Positions 1-6,578 of a stretch of DNA of 32,574 bases are shown here, piece by piece. Within the stretch, counting starts at the first letter, position 1. Each line of letters begins with the position of its first letter. The notes under the pieces are model-generated. The model ran no database searches. It was not told the origin of the DNA and saw nothing but the letters and a program-made list of their open reading frames with translations. A program made the position numbers and the translations under genes. The stretch comes from Rickettsiales bacterium (GTDB lineage Bacteria; Pseudomonadota; Alphaproteobacteria; Rickettsiales; UBA1997): contig CANKYC010000003.1 of assembly GCA_947487845.1 (NCBI GenBank), positions 1 to 32,574 on the forward strand. Direction: 5' to 3'.

Positions 1-74
1 TGAACATCTTTTTTTTCAAGAGAGCTATTTAAGTGGCTTATATTTGGTGATTAACAACGGTTAATGTTGCTGCT

Positions 75-275
75 TTATTTTCTGTCTAATCTTCTTTCGA
101 GCTCTTTCTTCACATTGGCCATATTGTCGCGGATGTGGTCACAAAAAGACACTATGGCATAAAGCTGCTCATCTGAAAAAGTATGAGCATCTCCGGCAAA
201 ATGTCTTAAATCCGTTGCAAACTTTTCCGCCGAAGCTCGTAAAAAGTAGAATTCAATTTTATTTTCAGCCGACAT
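75..275 (-). CDS. Small hypothetical protein, 66 aa
   Basis: I do not recognise this protein. The frame extends upstream to 338, but the extension runs through a strong hairpin. An ATG at 275 is preceded by GAGGAG (280-285) four bases away, so I start there. The product is charged and probably alpha-helical, with a basic C-terminal stretch (KKELERRLDRK), no signal peptide and no membrane segment. It lies on the same strand as the retron genes, but the terminator-like hairpin at 302-344 separates them. It may be expressed alone or by read-through. The good ribosome-binding site supports a real gene; the function is unknown. Confidence 0.5.
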   Translation of the reverse strand: MSAENKIEFYFLRASAEKFATDLRHFAGDAHTFSDEQLYAIVSFCDHIRDNMANVKKELERRLDRK

Positions 276-301
276 AAAACTCCTCAAAAGATTAAAAATA
301 A

Positions 302-344
302 AAAACCGTGTAGAGCCAGTAAATAGAAGGCTTTGCACGGTTTT
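302..344 (-). terminator. Intrinsic terminator after the retron RT gene
   Basis: The outer arms AAAACCGTG and CACGGTTTT are perfect 9-mers. The stem continues inward with GCC/GGC and A-T or G-T pairs to about 16 bp, around an 11-nt loop. On the minus strand it is followed by TTTTTTATTTTT. It lies 40 bp past the reverse transcriptase stop and just before the ribosome-binding site of the 66-aa gene. The plus strand also has a short T-rich tail, so it may act in both directions. Confidence 0.65.
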
Positions 345-383
345 ATTTTACCTTAAAAAAAGCGTCTAGCAAGCTAATTAGTA

Positions 384-1382
384 TTATTTTTTGGGTATTG
401 CGGCAAACTTACCAACCTCTATCTGCCTAGCTTCGCTTAGGTAACTGTTTAATTTAGCAGTTTCTTCTTTGGTCTTATTTTTTTTATTTTTTAAATCATG
501 AATCTTAAGATGGCTTCTATTTCTGAGTTTTAATTCACCTTTGGGGGTTATGACAATTCCGGTTATTTCTTTATTGTCGCTTGGCTGGTAAACTTTGAAT
601 TTCTTTTTGTTGTAGCTTAGCCCATGATTTACGATGATTTTTTTTGCTTCCTCCGCCACTTTTACGGCATTGTCACCTGATATAATAATATCATCTACCC
701 ACAGAGACATTTTGCATCTATAATTACTGGAAATCTCGTCTATCTCATCAAACATTTTTTTATTGGCATAATATGCCATAACCATGCTTACCGGAGAGCC
801 AGTAGGTAAGTGATTTTTAAATGTTAATATTTGTGCAAAAATCTTGGCTACAGGTGTCCGGCATTTTAAATCTTTTTCAAAAAAGTTGAATATTGACTCA
901 AATGTAACTGATGGGAAAAATCCCTTAAGATCAAGCTTAACTGCATACTTATCGCTATTTTCTAAGTGAAATTTTGCGTTATCTAGACAGCTTCTTCCTT
1001 TAGTTCCGGAGAATAAATATTCTTTTGTTTGGATTGATGAGAGCAAAAAAGATAAGCGTTGATGAATTTTATATAACCCTTCTTTTTTATTTCCCTTTGG
1101 AGTTTGGCATAATCTTTCTTTTACTGCGGCGATAGCAAACTTTTTGCCGTTAGGCATCTCTATCTTTTCTCGAATATTTTTATCATTTAGTTCGGCATAA
1201 TCTTTCACTCTTACCAAACGATAATCTTTGACTGCTGATTCTATGAAATTTTTGTCATTGGAGCTGCTGATTTCTTCAAGAGTTGAAACATTCACTCCAA
1301 GTATTTCAGATAACTTCTTTTTGCTCGGAAGCTTGTAAAAGCAGGACTTTTCTAACGGATATTTTTTATTACTTTTTTTCAT
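384..1382 (-). CDS. Retron-type reverse transcriptase
   Basis: This 332-residue protein should make a branched RNA-linked DNA (msDNA) from an adjacent ncRNA. Visible motifs are NAKFH (135-139), which fits the retron-specific NAxxH of region X; motif A KLDLKGFFPS with D151; motif B LPTGSPVS (192-199); motif C WVDD (228-231); and EITG (272-275), close to the retron VTG triplet. Motif C is usually YADD, so the Trp-Val pair is unusual, but both catalytic Asp residues are present. The length is typical of a stand-alone retron RT with no fused effector. The start overlaps the end of the upstream HTH gene by 14 bp, implying translational coupling. Group II intron maturase is unlikely because no X/thumb maturase or HNH region follows. 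Retron identity is inferred from these motifs plus the ncRNA candidate upstream. Confidence 0.88.
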   Translation of the reverse strand: MKKSNKKYPLEKSCFYKLPSKKKLSEILGVNVSTLEEISSSNDKNFIESAVKDYRLVRVKDYAELNDKNIREKIEMPNGKKFAIAAVKERLCQTPKGNKKEGLYKIHQRLSFLLSSIQTKEYLFSGTKGRSCLDNAKFHLENSDKYAVKLDLKGFFPSVTFESIFNFFEKDLKCRTPVAKIFAQILTFKNHLPTGSPVSMVMAYYANKKMFDEIDEISSNYRCKMSLWVDDIIISGDNAVKVAEEAKKIIVNHGLSYNKKKFKVYQPSDNKEITGIVITPKGELKLRNRSHLKIHDLKNKKNKTKEETAKLNSYLSEARQIEVGKFAAIPKK

Positions 1383-1668
1383 CTTCTTTACAAATCCAAT
1401 CTAGAAAATCGACAGCGGTTTTGGCTAAAAATAATTTAGCTTTTTTTCTTAAGCCTTTTTTATCCTTATATTCTTCTGCAAACAGCATTATAGACGATAG
1501 AGGTATGTCAAAAACATCGGAGTATTTTTGCAAAACTTCAAGAGTTGGGGTTTTGCTATTTGATTCTATTTCTGAAATGTAAGAGCGGGAAATGCCAAGA
1601 TTTTCTGCTAACTCTAGTTGAGTTTGATGATTAAAGATTCTGATGTGTTTTAGTATTGATCCTAGCAA
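1369..1668 (-). CDS. XRE-family HTH protein, retron accessory/effector
   Basis: This 99-residue protein has an N-terminal XRE (Cro/CI-type) helix-turn-helix at about residues 3-60, including QLELAENLGISRSYISEIES. A lysine-rich C-terminal helical tail follows. The first in-frame codon with a good Shine-Dalgarno is TTG at 1668, preceded by AAGGA eight bases away. Its end overlaps the RT start by 14 bp, so the two are one operon. Small HTH proteins encoded with the RT define one group of the published retron classification (I recall this as type VI). In such systems the HTH protein is the presumed effector or regulator. It could equally repress its own promoter. I cannot show its role from sequence alone. 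Confidence 0.82.
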   Translation of the reverse strand: MLGSILKHIRIFNHQTQLELAENLGISRSYISEIESNSKTPTLEVLQKYSDVFDIPLSSIMLFAEEYKDKKGLRKKAKLFLAKTAVDFLDWICKEDEKK

Positions 1669-1798
1669 TGTTGATGTCCTTAAAATTGTAAAAACGGAGT
1701 AGAAGTTTTAACTAAAGAAATCGATGACCTTATTAATCGTATCAACTACTGTAAAAACGATTTTTAAAGTAGTTGGGTTTAATAATTTCTTCCTTAGT

Positions 1799-1956
1799 GG
1801 CTTTTGTTTTTTTCTATTTTTTGACATAATTTTAAAAATAAAATTATGACACAAAGGTGTGTCGCCCCGACTAAACGAAATGAATCAGTCGCCTCAAAAC
1901 CAACGACATTTCCTTTAGTTACTCTCTAGGACGATCAGACGGTAAAAACAAAAGCC
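1799..1956 (-). ncRNA. Candidate retron msr-msd ncRNA
   Basis: A perfect 13-bp inverted repeat, AAAAACAAAAGCC at 1944-1956 and its complement at 1799-1811, encloses a 132-bp core. This is the a1/a2 layout of retron ncRNAs, and it lies just 5' of the HTH-RT operon on the same strand. The core holds three consecutive hairpins: 1868-1891 (7-bp stem, one G-U), 1848-1863 (6-bp stem, CCTT loop) and 1825-1848 (10-bp A/T stem, 4-nt loop). The 158-nt length suits the class. The branching guanosine was not identified. The a1/a2 match is A/T-rich at one end, which limits certainty. Confidence 0.62.
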
Positions 1957-2185
1957 GCTTCCACTCCATTTACCCAGATTCACATTACCACTATAATACC
2001 GATAGCGTAACCTAATATAAATTAGATCTGATTTCCTACACATTGTCTTATGCGCAGAAAGGGAGTTAAGATACTTATTCAGCATCTCGTGAGCAAATGA
2101 ATGCTCAAAAAAACATGAGAGTTATCCGCCTTTCACCTTACACTATTTTCACCACGATAAAATCTTTGTCAATAAAAATGTTGCT
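1957..2185. other. Non-coding stretch upstream of the retron
   Basis: No credible gene was found. The interval has an imperfect palindrome at 2012-2025 (CTAAT and ATTAG arms) and a hairpin at 2090-2107 (TGAGCA/TGCTCA, 6-nt loop). Either could be an operator for the retron HTH protein, but that is inference. The retron promoter presumably lies here. The IS target site ends the interval. Confidence 0.4.
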
Positions 2186-2193
2186 GTAAGCGA
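2186..2193. repeat. Left target-site duplication of the IS
   Basis: GTAAGCGA directly abuts the left terminal repeat. The identical 8-mer follows the right terminal repeat at 3861-3868. An 8-bp duplication is usual for the IS1595 family. Confidence 0.9.
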
Positions 2194-2217
2194 GGCAATT
2201 ATCCCTTGACATCGTGA
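2194..2217 (+). repeat. Left terminal inverted repeat of the IS
   Basis: This 24-bp sequence starting GGCAATTATCCC is the exact reverse complement of 3837-3860. The first 16 bases closely resemble both ends of the MITE-like elements at 6123-6484. Confidence 0.93.
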
Positions 2218-2331
2218 TTTAGTTAAGGAGAATTAGAGCCGTCCTGACCGACAGTTTTTTTAATCTCAAAATCTAAGCACGAATGTCAAAAGATCCAAAA
2301 ATTCCTCCGCCAGTTAAAGATGATTACGATA

Positions 2332-2889
2332 TTAAGAGCCTATAAATATACTCTTCATAAGCATCAAAAAACTGACTAAGAAGGAAACCGAAATAATCGC
2401 CAAAGCGACATTAATAAATAGCCCTTTAGTGGCGTTTATCTCTTTTGCTTTGGCGATTCTTGTTGAATAAGTTTGCAACTGACAACAAATCAAAAAGCGT
2501 AAATCTCCCTTATTATATTTCGCTTTCAGAAGTTCTTCTGGCGATGTTCCAATTGTAGGAAATTTTTCTGTTTTGTAGGTAATCGATAGAATTGCGAGGG
2601 CAAGACAAAAGCCGCTGATTAACACAATTAAAAGCCCCTGATAAGAAGAATCCCCAAATTTTAAAATTCCAAATAAAGCAGTTAAAGAGGCGGCTAAAAA
2701 AGTTCTTACTAAAGCACTTTTATTATCGAGAGAATCATAATTTGCCGACACAATCCGCATCAACTTTTCGCCCTCTTGCAGAATGAAATTTGCCTTATCT
2801 AAATCTATTTTATCCCAATCAATTTCATCAGGATTTGCAAGTATTTGAGGCTGATTTTTTTTAGTAAAAAATTGTTTTAAAATCTTCAT
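2332..2889 (-). CDS. IS passenger: three-helix membrane protein
   Basis: This 185-residue protein of unknown function is carried inside the IS, 5 bp after the transposase stop. It has an N-terminal charged region (1-58), predicted membrane helices at about 62-79 and 85-105, a soluble loop (106-155), and a third helix at about 157-178 preceded by AKEINATKG. A two-helix hairpin, a charged cytoplasmic region and a last helix resemble small membrane proteins of the SLATT or Pycsar-TM type. That is only a resemblance in layout; no cyclase or sensor gene is adjacent. Passenger genes are known in the IS1595 family. It could help maintenance or host fitness, or be neutral cargo. Confidence 0.72.
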   Translation of the reverse strand: MKILKQFFTKKNQPQILANPDEIDWDKIDLDKANFILQEGEKLMRIVSANYDSLDNKSALVRTFLAASLTALFGILKFGDSSYQGLLIVLISGFCLALAILSITYKTEKFPTIGTSPEELLKAKYNKGDLRFLICCQLQTYSTRIAKAKEINATKGLFINVALAIISVSFLVSFLMLMKSIFIGS

Positions 2890-2894
2890 AAATC

Positions 2895-3785
2895 TTACAA
2901 AATTGTTGCTCCAACCAGCTTATCAAAAATAAACTCGTTGTTGCGGTTGTTATATCTAAACGCAAACTCATTCACATAAAGCTGTAAATGTTTCTTGCTC
3001 ACATGATGATAAATCCCATAAACACCACGCTTCAAGGTTGACCAGAAGCCTTCGATTGAATTTGTGTGAGCGTCAGCACCTTTCTTGTATTCACCTTTTG
3101 AGTGATTAACAACTTGGTGCTGAAATTGACTGTAAAGCCAGTAATAAGCCTTGTGTTCATCTGTCATTATTTGGCTGCCTTTCTTCACATTCTCGTGAAT
3201 TTTAGCCATGATCGTATCGCGCTTTGCATCATCAATTACAAAGGCTCTAACCTCCTTATCTCTTTCAAGCATTCCTAAAACAATCATCTTCTCAAAGATG
3301 CCTTTAGCAGCAACTCTTTCACTCATATGTTTGTTTTCTGCTTTGCCGCCCAAGTAGGTTTCGTCAATCTCAATAATTGTATTCATAAAATCATCGTCAT
3401 CATCTTCTTTCTTCTTTTTATTACCCATCGCAAGACGAATCTGGCGAAGCATACGCCAAGCGGTTTTGTAGGTTACTTCAATTTCTCTTTGAAGCTGCAA
3501 CGCACTAATTCCTTTTTTACCATTTAGAAAAAGGTGAATTGCGTAAAACCATTTGCGAAGGTCTGTGCAAGAGTTTTCAAAAATCGTGTCTTTGAAAATT
3601 GAGAAATCTCTATTGCATTCAGCACATCTAAAAAACTTCATCATTTTTTCGTTTGAGTAAGGATAAGTTTTTAAACTTCCGCAGTGGTTGCAGTGAGGCA
3701 TTTCCTTGCTGTATCTAGTTTTAATGTAATAATCTACTATCGCTTGTTCGGTCGGAAATTTTTTCTGAAATCTTAAAAAATTCAT
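2895..3785 (-). CDS. IS1595-family transposase (ISXO2-like DDE)
   Basis: This 296-residue protein catalyses transposition of the surrounding element. An N-terminal zinc ribbon is visible as CNHC (32-35) and CAEC (54-57). It is followed by a helical DNA-binding region and an ISXO2-like catalytic domain. Visible catalytic segments are EIDETYLGG (first Asp), MTDEHKAY (second Asp) and the HTNSIEGFWSTLKR segment with the last acidic residue. The C-terminus has the common FRYNNR motif. The reading frame is complete with an ATG at 3785. The gene lies wholly within the terminal repeats, so the element appears able to move itself. Confidence 0.95.
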   Translation of the reverse strand: MNFLRFQKKFPTEQAIVDYYIKTRYSKEMPHCNHCGSLKTYPYSNEKMMKFFRCAECNRDFSIFKDTIFENSCTDLRKWFYAIHLFLNGKKGISALQLQREIEVTYKTAWRMLRQIRLAMGNKKKKEDDDDDFMNTIIEIDETYLGGKAENKHMSERVAAKGIFEKMIVLGMLERDKEVRAFVIDDAKRDTIMAKIHENVKKGSQIMTDEHKAYYWLYSQFQHQVVNHSKGEYKKGADAHTNSIEGFWSTLKRGVYGIYHHVSKKHLQLYVNEFAFRYNNRNNEFIFDKLVGATIL

Positions 3786-3836
3786 AAAATCTTTTTCGTT
3801 TGGTTTAAGAATTGTGATTATTGTAAAAAGATTGTT

Positions 3837-3860
3837 TCACGATGTCAAGGGATAATTGCC
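3837..3860 (-). repeat. Right terminal inverted repeat of the IS
   Basis: This perfect 24-bp partner of 2194-2217 lies 51 bp upstream of the transposase start and may overlap its promoter. Confidence 0.93.
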
Positions 3861-3868
3861 GTAAGCGA
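3861..3868. repeat. Right target-site duplication of the IS
   Basis: GTAAGCGA is identical to 2186-2193. Confidence 0.9.
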
Positions 3869-3976
3869 CATTTAATTTTCTGCAAGATAGCGATAAGTTC
3901 GTAAATGAGACAAAAATTTTGCTCGTAGAAGTGCTTTGATAAGTTTAGGTGAGACATCACAAAGCCAATGTTTTAG

Positions 3977-4114
3977 AGGCTAAACTATTTGAGAAAGGTT
4001 AAGCATATTCGGAGAAACGGAGAGATAAATACCGAGAAATTGGCGGAAATTCTGAATTGCGGAGAAGAAGCAGTTAAGGCAAATCAAAAAATACAACCCC
4101 CCTTGATCCCGTAA
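3977..4114 (+). pseudogene. Possible gene remnant with an HTH-like segment
   Basis: The interval 3869-4182 has no full gene. One open stretch of 45 codons between stop codons encodes NGEINTEKLAEILNCGEEAV. This resembles winged-helix segments at the C-termini of some ATP-binding regulators and helicase-like proteins. There is no ATG, the only possible start is TTG at 3989, and the end runs into the terminator hairpin. It may be the tail of a gene lost when the accessory region was rearranged, or a chance reading. Confidence 0.22.
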
Positions 4115-4132
4115 ATACAGGGATTGGAGGGG
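4097..4132 (-). terminator. Terminator downstream of tRNA-Ser
   Basis: Read on the minus strand, a G/C-rich stem (GGGAT and ATCCC core, extended by C-run/G-run pairing) is followed by TTGTATTTTTTG. It lies about 50 bp beyond the tRNA 3' end, as expected for a tRNA terminator. Confidence 0.5.
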
Positions 4133-4182
4133 ATATAAAAAATTACAAAAACTGAGCGGAGATAGTTTTTGAGCTGTAGTTA

Positions 4183-4274
4183 TGGCGGAGAAAGAGGGAT
4201 TCGAACCCTCGATACAGTTTTACCCGTATACTTTCTTAGCAGGAAAGTGCCTTCAGCCGCTCGGCCATTTCTCC
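4183..4274 (-). tRNA. tRNA-Ser(GCU)
   Basis: The acceptor stem GGAGAAA pairs with TTTCTCC, followed by G73 and an encoded CCA. The anticodon stem CTTTC/GAAAG encloses CTGCTAA, giving anticodon GCT for AGC and AGU codons. A long variable arm, as expected for serine, and a GGTTCGAATCC T-arm are visible. The retron/IS accessory region begins right after the 3' end, a common integration position. Confidence 0.97.
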
Positions 4275-4340
4275 GTGTGATAATTATTTAGCTGTGGAAG
4301 TGAACATAAGAGTGAAAAGCATTTCGTCAACTTTTTTTAC

Positions 4341-4394
4341 GAGTCTATCGCAAATCAAAATTTTCTTAAGAACTTTTTGATTTGCGACAGGCTC
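4341..4394. repeat. Long inverted repeat between tRNA-Ser and yceI
   Basis: The core arms TCGCAAATCAAAA (4348-4360) and the complement (4375-4387) are perfect 13-mers. Weaker outer pairing GAGTCT/GGCTC takes the structure to 54 bp. It lies 26 bp beyond the yceI stop and could terminate that gene. It lacks a convincing T-run on the minus strand, so a palindromic repeat is equally possible. Confidence 0.6.
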
Positions 4395-4419
4395 TTTTAA
4401 GTAATACGCCAATTAATTT

Positions 4420-5532
4420 TTATCTCTCGGCGTTAATCGTAAATGTGATTTCAATCTCGTCTTTCACGCCATTGGCTTTTTTCGGGTCGCGGTCGCCGAC
4501 CAAAAATGTGCTGCGTTTGATTGTGGTTTTGCCAACTGCGCGGGCTTTGGTTTGGCTATATTCTTCTAAAATAAATTCTACCGGAGTGGCGATGGTTTTG
4601 CCTTTTATAGTTAACATACCATCAGCGCGGAAAGTTTTTTGAGCGCTTAAATTTGTGAAGCGACTGGCGGTAAAAGTAGCTTTTGGAAAGGCTTGAACTG
4701 AAAGCCAAGCTGCGTTTTTTATGGCGTCTAAGGCTTCGTTGAAGGAGGTGTCGATTGAGGTTGTGTCAATATCAATCTGGATTTTGCTTTTGGTCAATTG
4801 GTTTTTGTCAAAATTAATTTTGCCGTCAAATTTTCTGAAAGATCCGGTGATGTTGGAATTTTCTTGAATAGCACGAAATTCTAATTTGCTTTTGGAAGGA
4901 ATGATTTTCCATTCATCAACTGTTGCGGCTGCTGTGTCGTCTTTATAAGGCATATTGCTGCCAGCTACGGCGAAAGTTAATTCAGATTCGATGGCGATTT
5001 TAACTTCGTCAGAAACACCCGGTAAGCCAAAATCCATGCCGAATTGCGAACGTTTGATCGTAGTTGTGGCGCTGAATCCCGCGGTTTTTCTCTGGTTGAT
5101 CGGGTTGAGACCAATCTTGTTTACTTTCACGTTTAAAGTCACTGGTTTGGTGGTTCCAAGCAAAGTCAAATTACCTTGAACTTTGGCGCTGGTTTTGCCG
5201 AATGGCGTAACTGATGTGCTTACAAATTTCGCAGTAGGGAATTTTTCGGTATAGAAAAAATCTTTGCTTTTTAAATGTTCATCAAATTTGGAATTTCCGG
5301 TGGAGATGGAATCAGTTTTGATGATGATTTCAACCAAGCTGTTTTGCGGGCTGGCTTCGTCTAAAGTTAAAGTGCCGTCAACATCGGTGAATTTTCCTGA
5401 TGGGCTAGAAAAGCCAAAATGATTGGCCGACCAGTTGATATTGGTGTGATTGGTGTCGAATTTGTAAATTTCAGTGGCGTGGGCGGAAAAAGTGCAGAAA
5501 AAAATAGCAAGAATCGGGAGGAATTTTTTCAT
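4420..5532 (-). CDS. Exported protein with two tandem YceI domains
   Basis: This 370-residue periplasmic protein has an N-terminal signal peptide (residues 1-19, cleavage after FSAHA) and two YceI-like lipocalin-fold domains, about 21-190 and 205-369. Both copies show the family pattern: an opening YKFDTNHTNINW or WKIIPSKSKLEF strand, a G.F..F.G..D/N segment, an AFP or FPTAKF segment, a T..G.LT..G.T.PV segment and a closing TIKRS.F segment. YceI proteins bind isoprenoid or other lipid-like ligands and are often linked to stress or respiratory quinones. Most family members have one domain of about 190 residues, so this is an internal duplication or fusion. The ligand is unknown. No clear Shine-Dalgarno precedes the ATG. 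Confidence 0.93.
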   Translation of the reverse strand: MKKFLPILAIFFCTFSAHATEIYKFDTNHTNINWSANHFGFSSPSGKFTDVDGTLTLDEASPQNSLVEIIIKTDSISTGNSKFDEHLKSKDFFYTEKFPTAKFVSTSVTPFGKTSAKVQGNLTLLGTTKPVTLNVKVNKIGLNPINQRKTAGFSATTTIKRSQFGMDFGLPGVSDEVKIAIESELTFAVAGSNMPYKDDTAAATVDEWKIIPSKSKLEFRAIQENSNITGSFRKFDGKINFDKNQLTKSKIQIDIDTTSIDTSFNEALDAIKNAAWLSVQAFPKATFTASRFTNLSAQKTFRADGMLTIKGKTIATPVEFILEEYSQTKARAVGKTTIKRSTFLVGDRDPKKANGVKDEIEITFTINAER

Positions 5533-5574
5533 AAAATTTAGTTGGTCGAAACTTGTTAAATAGAAATGAACTTG

Positions 5575-5619
5575 AAGACGGGTTATAAAACCCGTCTTAC
5601 TTGAGTTTTTTTACTCAAG
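5575..5619 (-). terminator. Two hairpins after secB
   Basis: AAGACGGGTT (5575-5584) pairs perfectly with 5589-5598. CTTGAGT (5600-5606) pairs with 5613-5619 across a T-rich loop. They begin 6 bp past the secB stop and precede yceI, so they probably end or attenuate secB transcription. There is no long T-tract on the minus strand. Confidence 0.45.
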
Positions 5620-5624
5620 ATTAA

Positions 5625-6071
5625 TTAGTTTTTTGTATCGCTAACTGGTTCCGCATTATTGGCGGCTTTTCTTCTGGCGTATAAATCAGCAAAGTCAATT
5701 GGATCTAACATTAACGGCGCAATTCCACCATCAGTTGTAACATTCGCGATGATACGGCGCAGGAATGGAAAAAGCAGATTAGGACAATAAATCAACAGCA
5801 CTTGCTCCAACATTTCGCCTTCGATTTTTTGTAAAGAGAAAAGTCCAGCGTAAGTTATTTCGCAGATGAAAAACTTTTTATCCTGCATCGTTGCTTCAGC
5901 TGTAACTTTTAGCGCAACTTCAAAAAGTTCGTCGGAAATTTTGTTGGCATCGATATTGATCGAAAGCGCGATATTAGGCTTGTCTTGCGGGTTTAGAAAA
6001 ATTTGCGGTGAGTTCGGAGATTCAAAAGAAAGGTCTTTGATATATTGTGAAACGATCCTGATGTTTGACAT
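5625..6071 (-). CDS. secB: Protein-export chaperone SecB
   Basis: SecB is a cytosolic tetrameric chaperone that holds preproteins unfolded and delivers them to SecA. The 148-residue protein shows the family features: SQYIKDLSFESPNSP at the N-terminus, a beta-rich middle (LKVTAEATMQDKKFFICEITYAGLFSL), the CPNLLFPFLRRIIANVTTDGGIAPLMLDPIDF signature at about 95-127, and a short variable acidic tail. The length is typical. It is encoded upstream of the exported YceI protein with hairpins between them, so the two are probably separate units. Confidence 0.97.
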   Translation of the reverse strand: MSNIRIVSQYIKDLSFESPNSPQIFLNPQDKPNIALSINIDANKISDELFEVALKVTAEATMQDKKFFICEITYAGLFSLQKIEGEMLEQVLLIYCPNLLFPFLRRIIANVTTDGGIAPLMLDPIDFADLYARRKAANNAEPVSDTKN

Positions 6072-6122
6072 AAATATTTTTTTAAAAGTTAAGATTTGGT
6101 AATGATTTTTTTAAGAGTTAAT

Positions 6123-6257
6123 GGTGATTATCCCTTAAGACACAATAGAAGTCACCCTGAGTTTGTCGAAGGGTGATTTAAGGCTTCGATCTTAGAATCA
6201 CCCTTCGACAAGCTCAGGGTGACATCGAGTTTTTTTGTGAATCAAGGTATAATTATC
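6123..6257 (+). mobile_element. MITE-like palindromic element, copy 1
   Basis: This 135-bp non-coding element starts GGTGATTATCCCTTAA and ends, read inward, GATAATTATACCTTGA. The body is a near-perfect palindrome (6151-6223) with GTCACCCTGAG / CTCAGGGTGAC arms. The ends resemble the terminal repeats of the IS at 2194-3860. No target duplication is seen. Confidence 0.65.
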
Positions 6258-6320
6258 AAAGAAATTTACCAAAAGAAATTTACCAAAAGAAATTTACCAA
6301 AAGAAATTTACAAAAAGAAA
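6257..6320. repeat. 14-bp tandem repeat, about 4.6 copies
   Basis: The unit AAAAGAAATTTACC is repeated with little change and fills the gap between MITE copies 1 and 2. It is too short and unspaced to be a CRISPR. It may be a variable-number repeat made by slippage. Confidence 0.9.
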
Positions 6321-6321
6321 T

Positions 6322-6484
6322 GGTGATTATCCCTTAAGACACAATAGGCGTCACCCTGAGCTTGTCGAAGGGTGATTTAAGGCTTCGATCTTACAATCAC
6401 CCTTTTAAGGCTTCGATCTTAGAATCACCCTTCGACAAACTCAGGGTGACATCGAGTTTTTTTGTGAATCAAGGTATAATTACC
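6322..6484 (+). mobile_element. MITE-like palindromic element, copy 2
   Basis: The left end GGTGATTATCCCTTAA is identical to copy 1. The right end read inward is GGTAATTATACCTTGA, 14 of 16 matching the IS terminal repeat. The palindromic core (6350-6450) contains an internal duplication of the segment AAGGCTTCGATCTTA, making the copy 28 bp longer than copy 1. It has no coding capacity. It lies about 95 bp past the end of pntAA. Confidence 0.68.
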
Positions 6485-6578
6485 ATATTTAAAATGTGTT
6501 TCGGAATATTTATAATATCATCCTTTAATTACAGATTTCAAGCCTTTCAACTTAAGGATTGCGCAGCGTAAGATGATT

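Larger units (their letters stand above)
2194..3860 (-). mobile_element. IS1595-family insertion sequence with passenger gene
   Basis: This complete 1667-bp element is bounded by perfect 24-bp inverted repeats beginning GGCAATTATCCCTTGA, with the 8-bp target duplication GTAAGCGA on both sides. It carries an ISXO2-type transposase gene and, 5 bp downstream on the same strand, a membrane-protein passenger gene. Intact ends, intact target duplication and an uninterrupted transposase indicate a fairly recent insertion. It landed in the non-coding region between the retron and tRNA-Ser. The family assignment rests on the transposase architecture and the duplication length. Confidence 0.93.

Noticed and set aside
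384-1382. The reverse transcriptase as part of a diversity-generating retroelement or group II intron
   Set aside because: No template/variable repeat pair or intron RNA domains are seen, and the NAxxH and ITG signatures favour a retron.
2283-2345. 20-codon ORF on the plus strand within the IS (MSKDPKIPPPVKDDYDIKSL)
   Set aside because: It has no ribosome-binding site and overlaps the 3' end of the passenger gene on the other strand. The proline-rich start is suggestive, but support is too weak.
6257-6320. Short tandem repeats as a CRISPR array
   Set aside because: The 14-bp units are contiguous with no spacers, and no cas genes are present.
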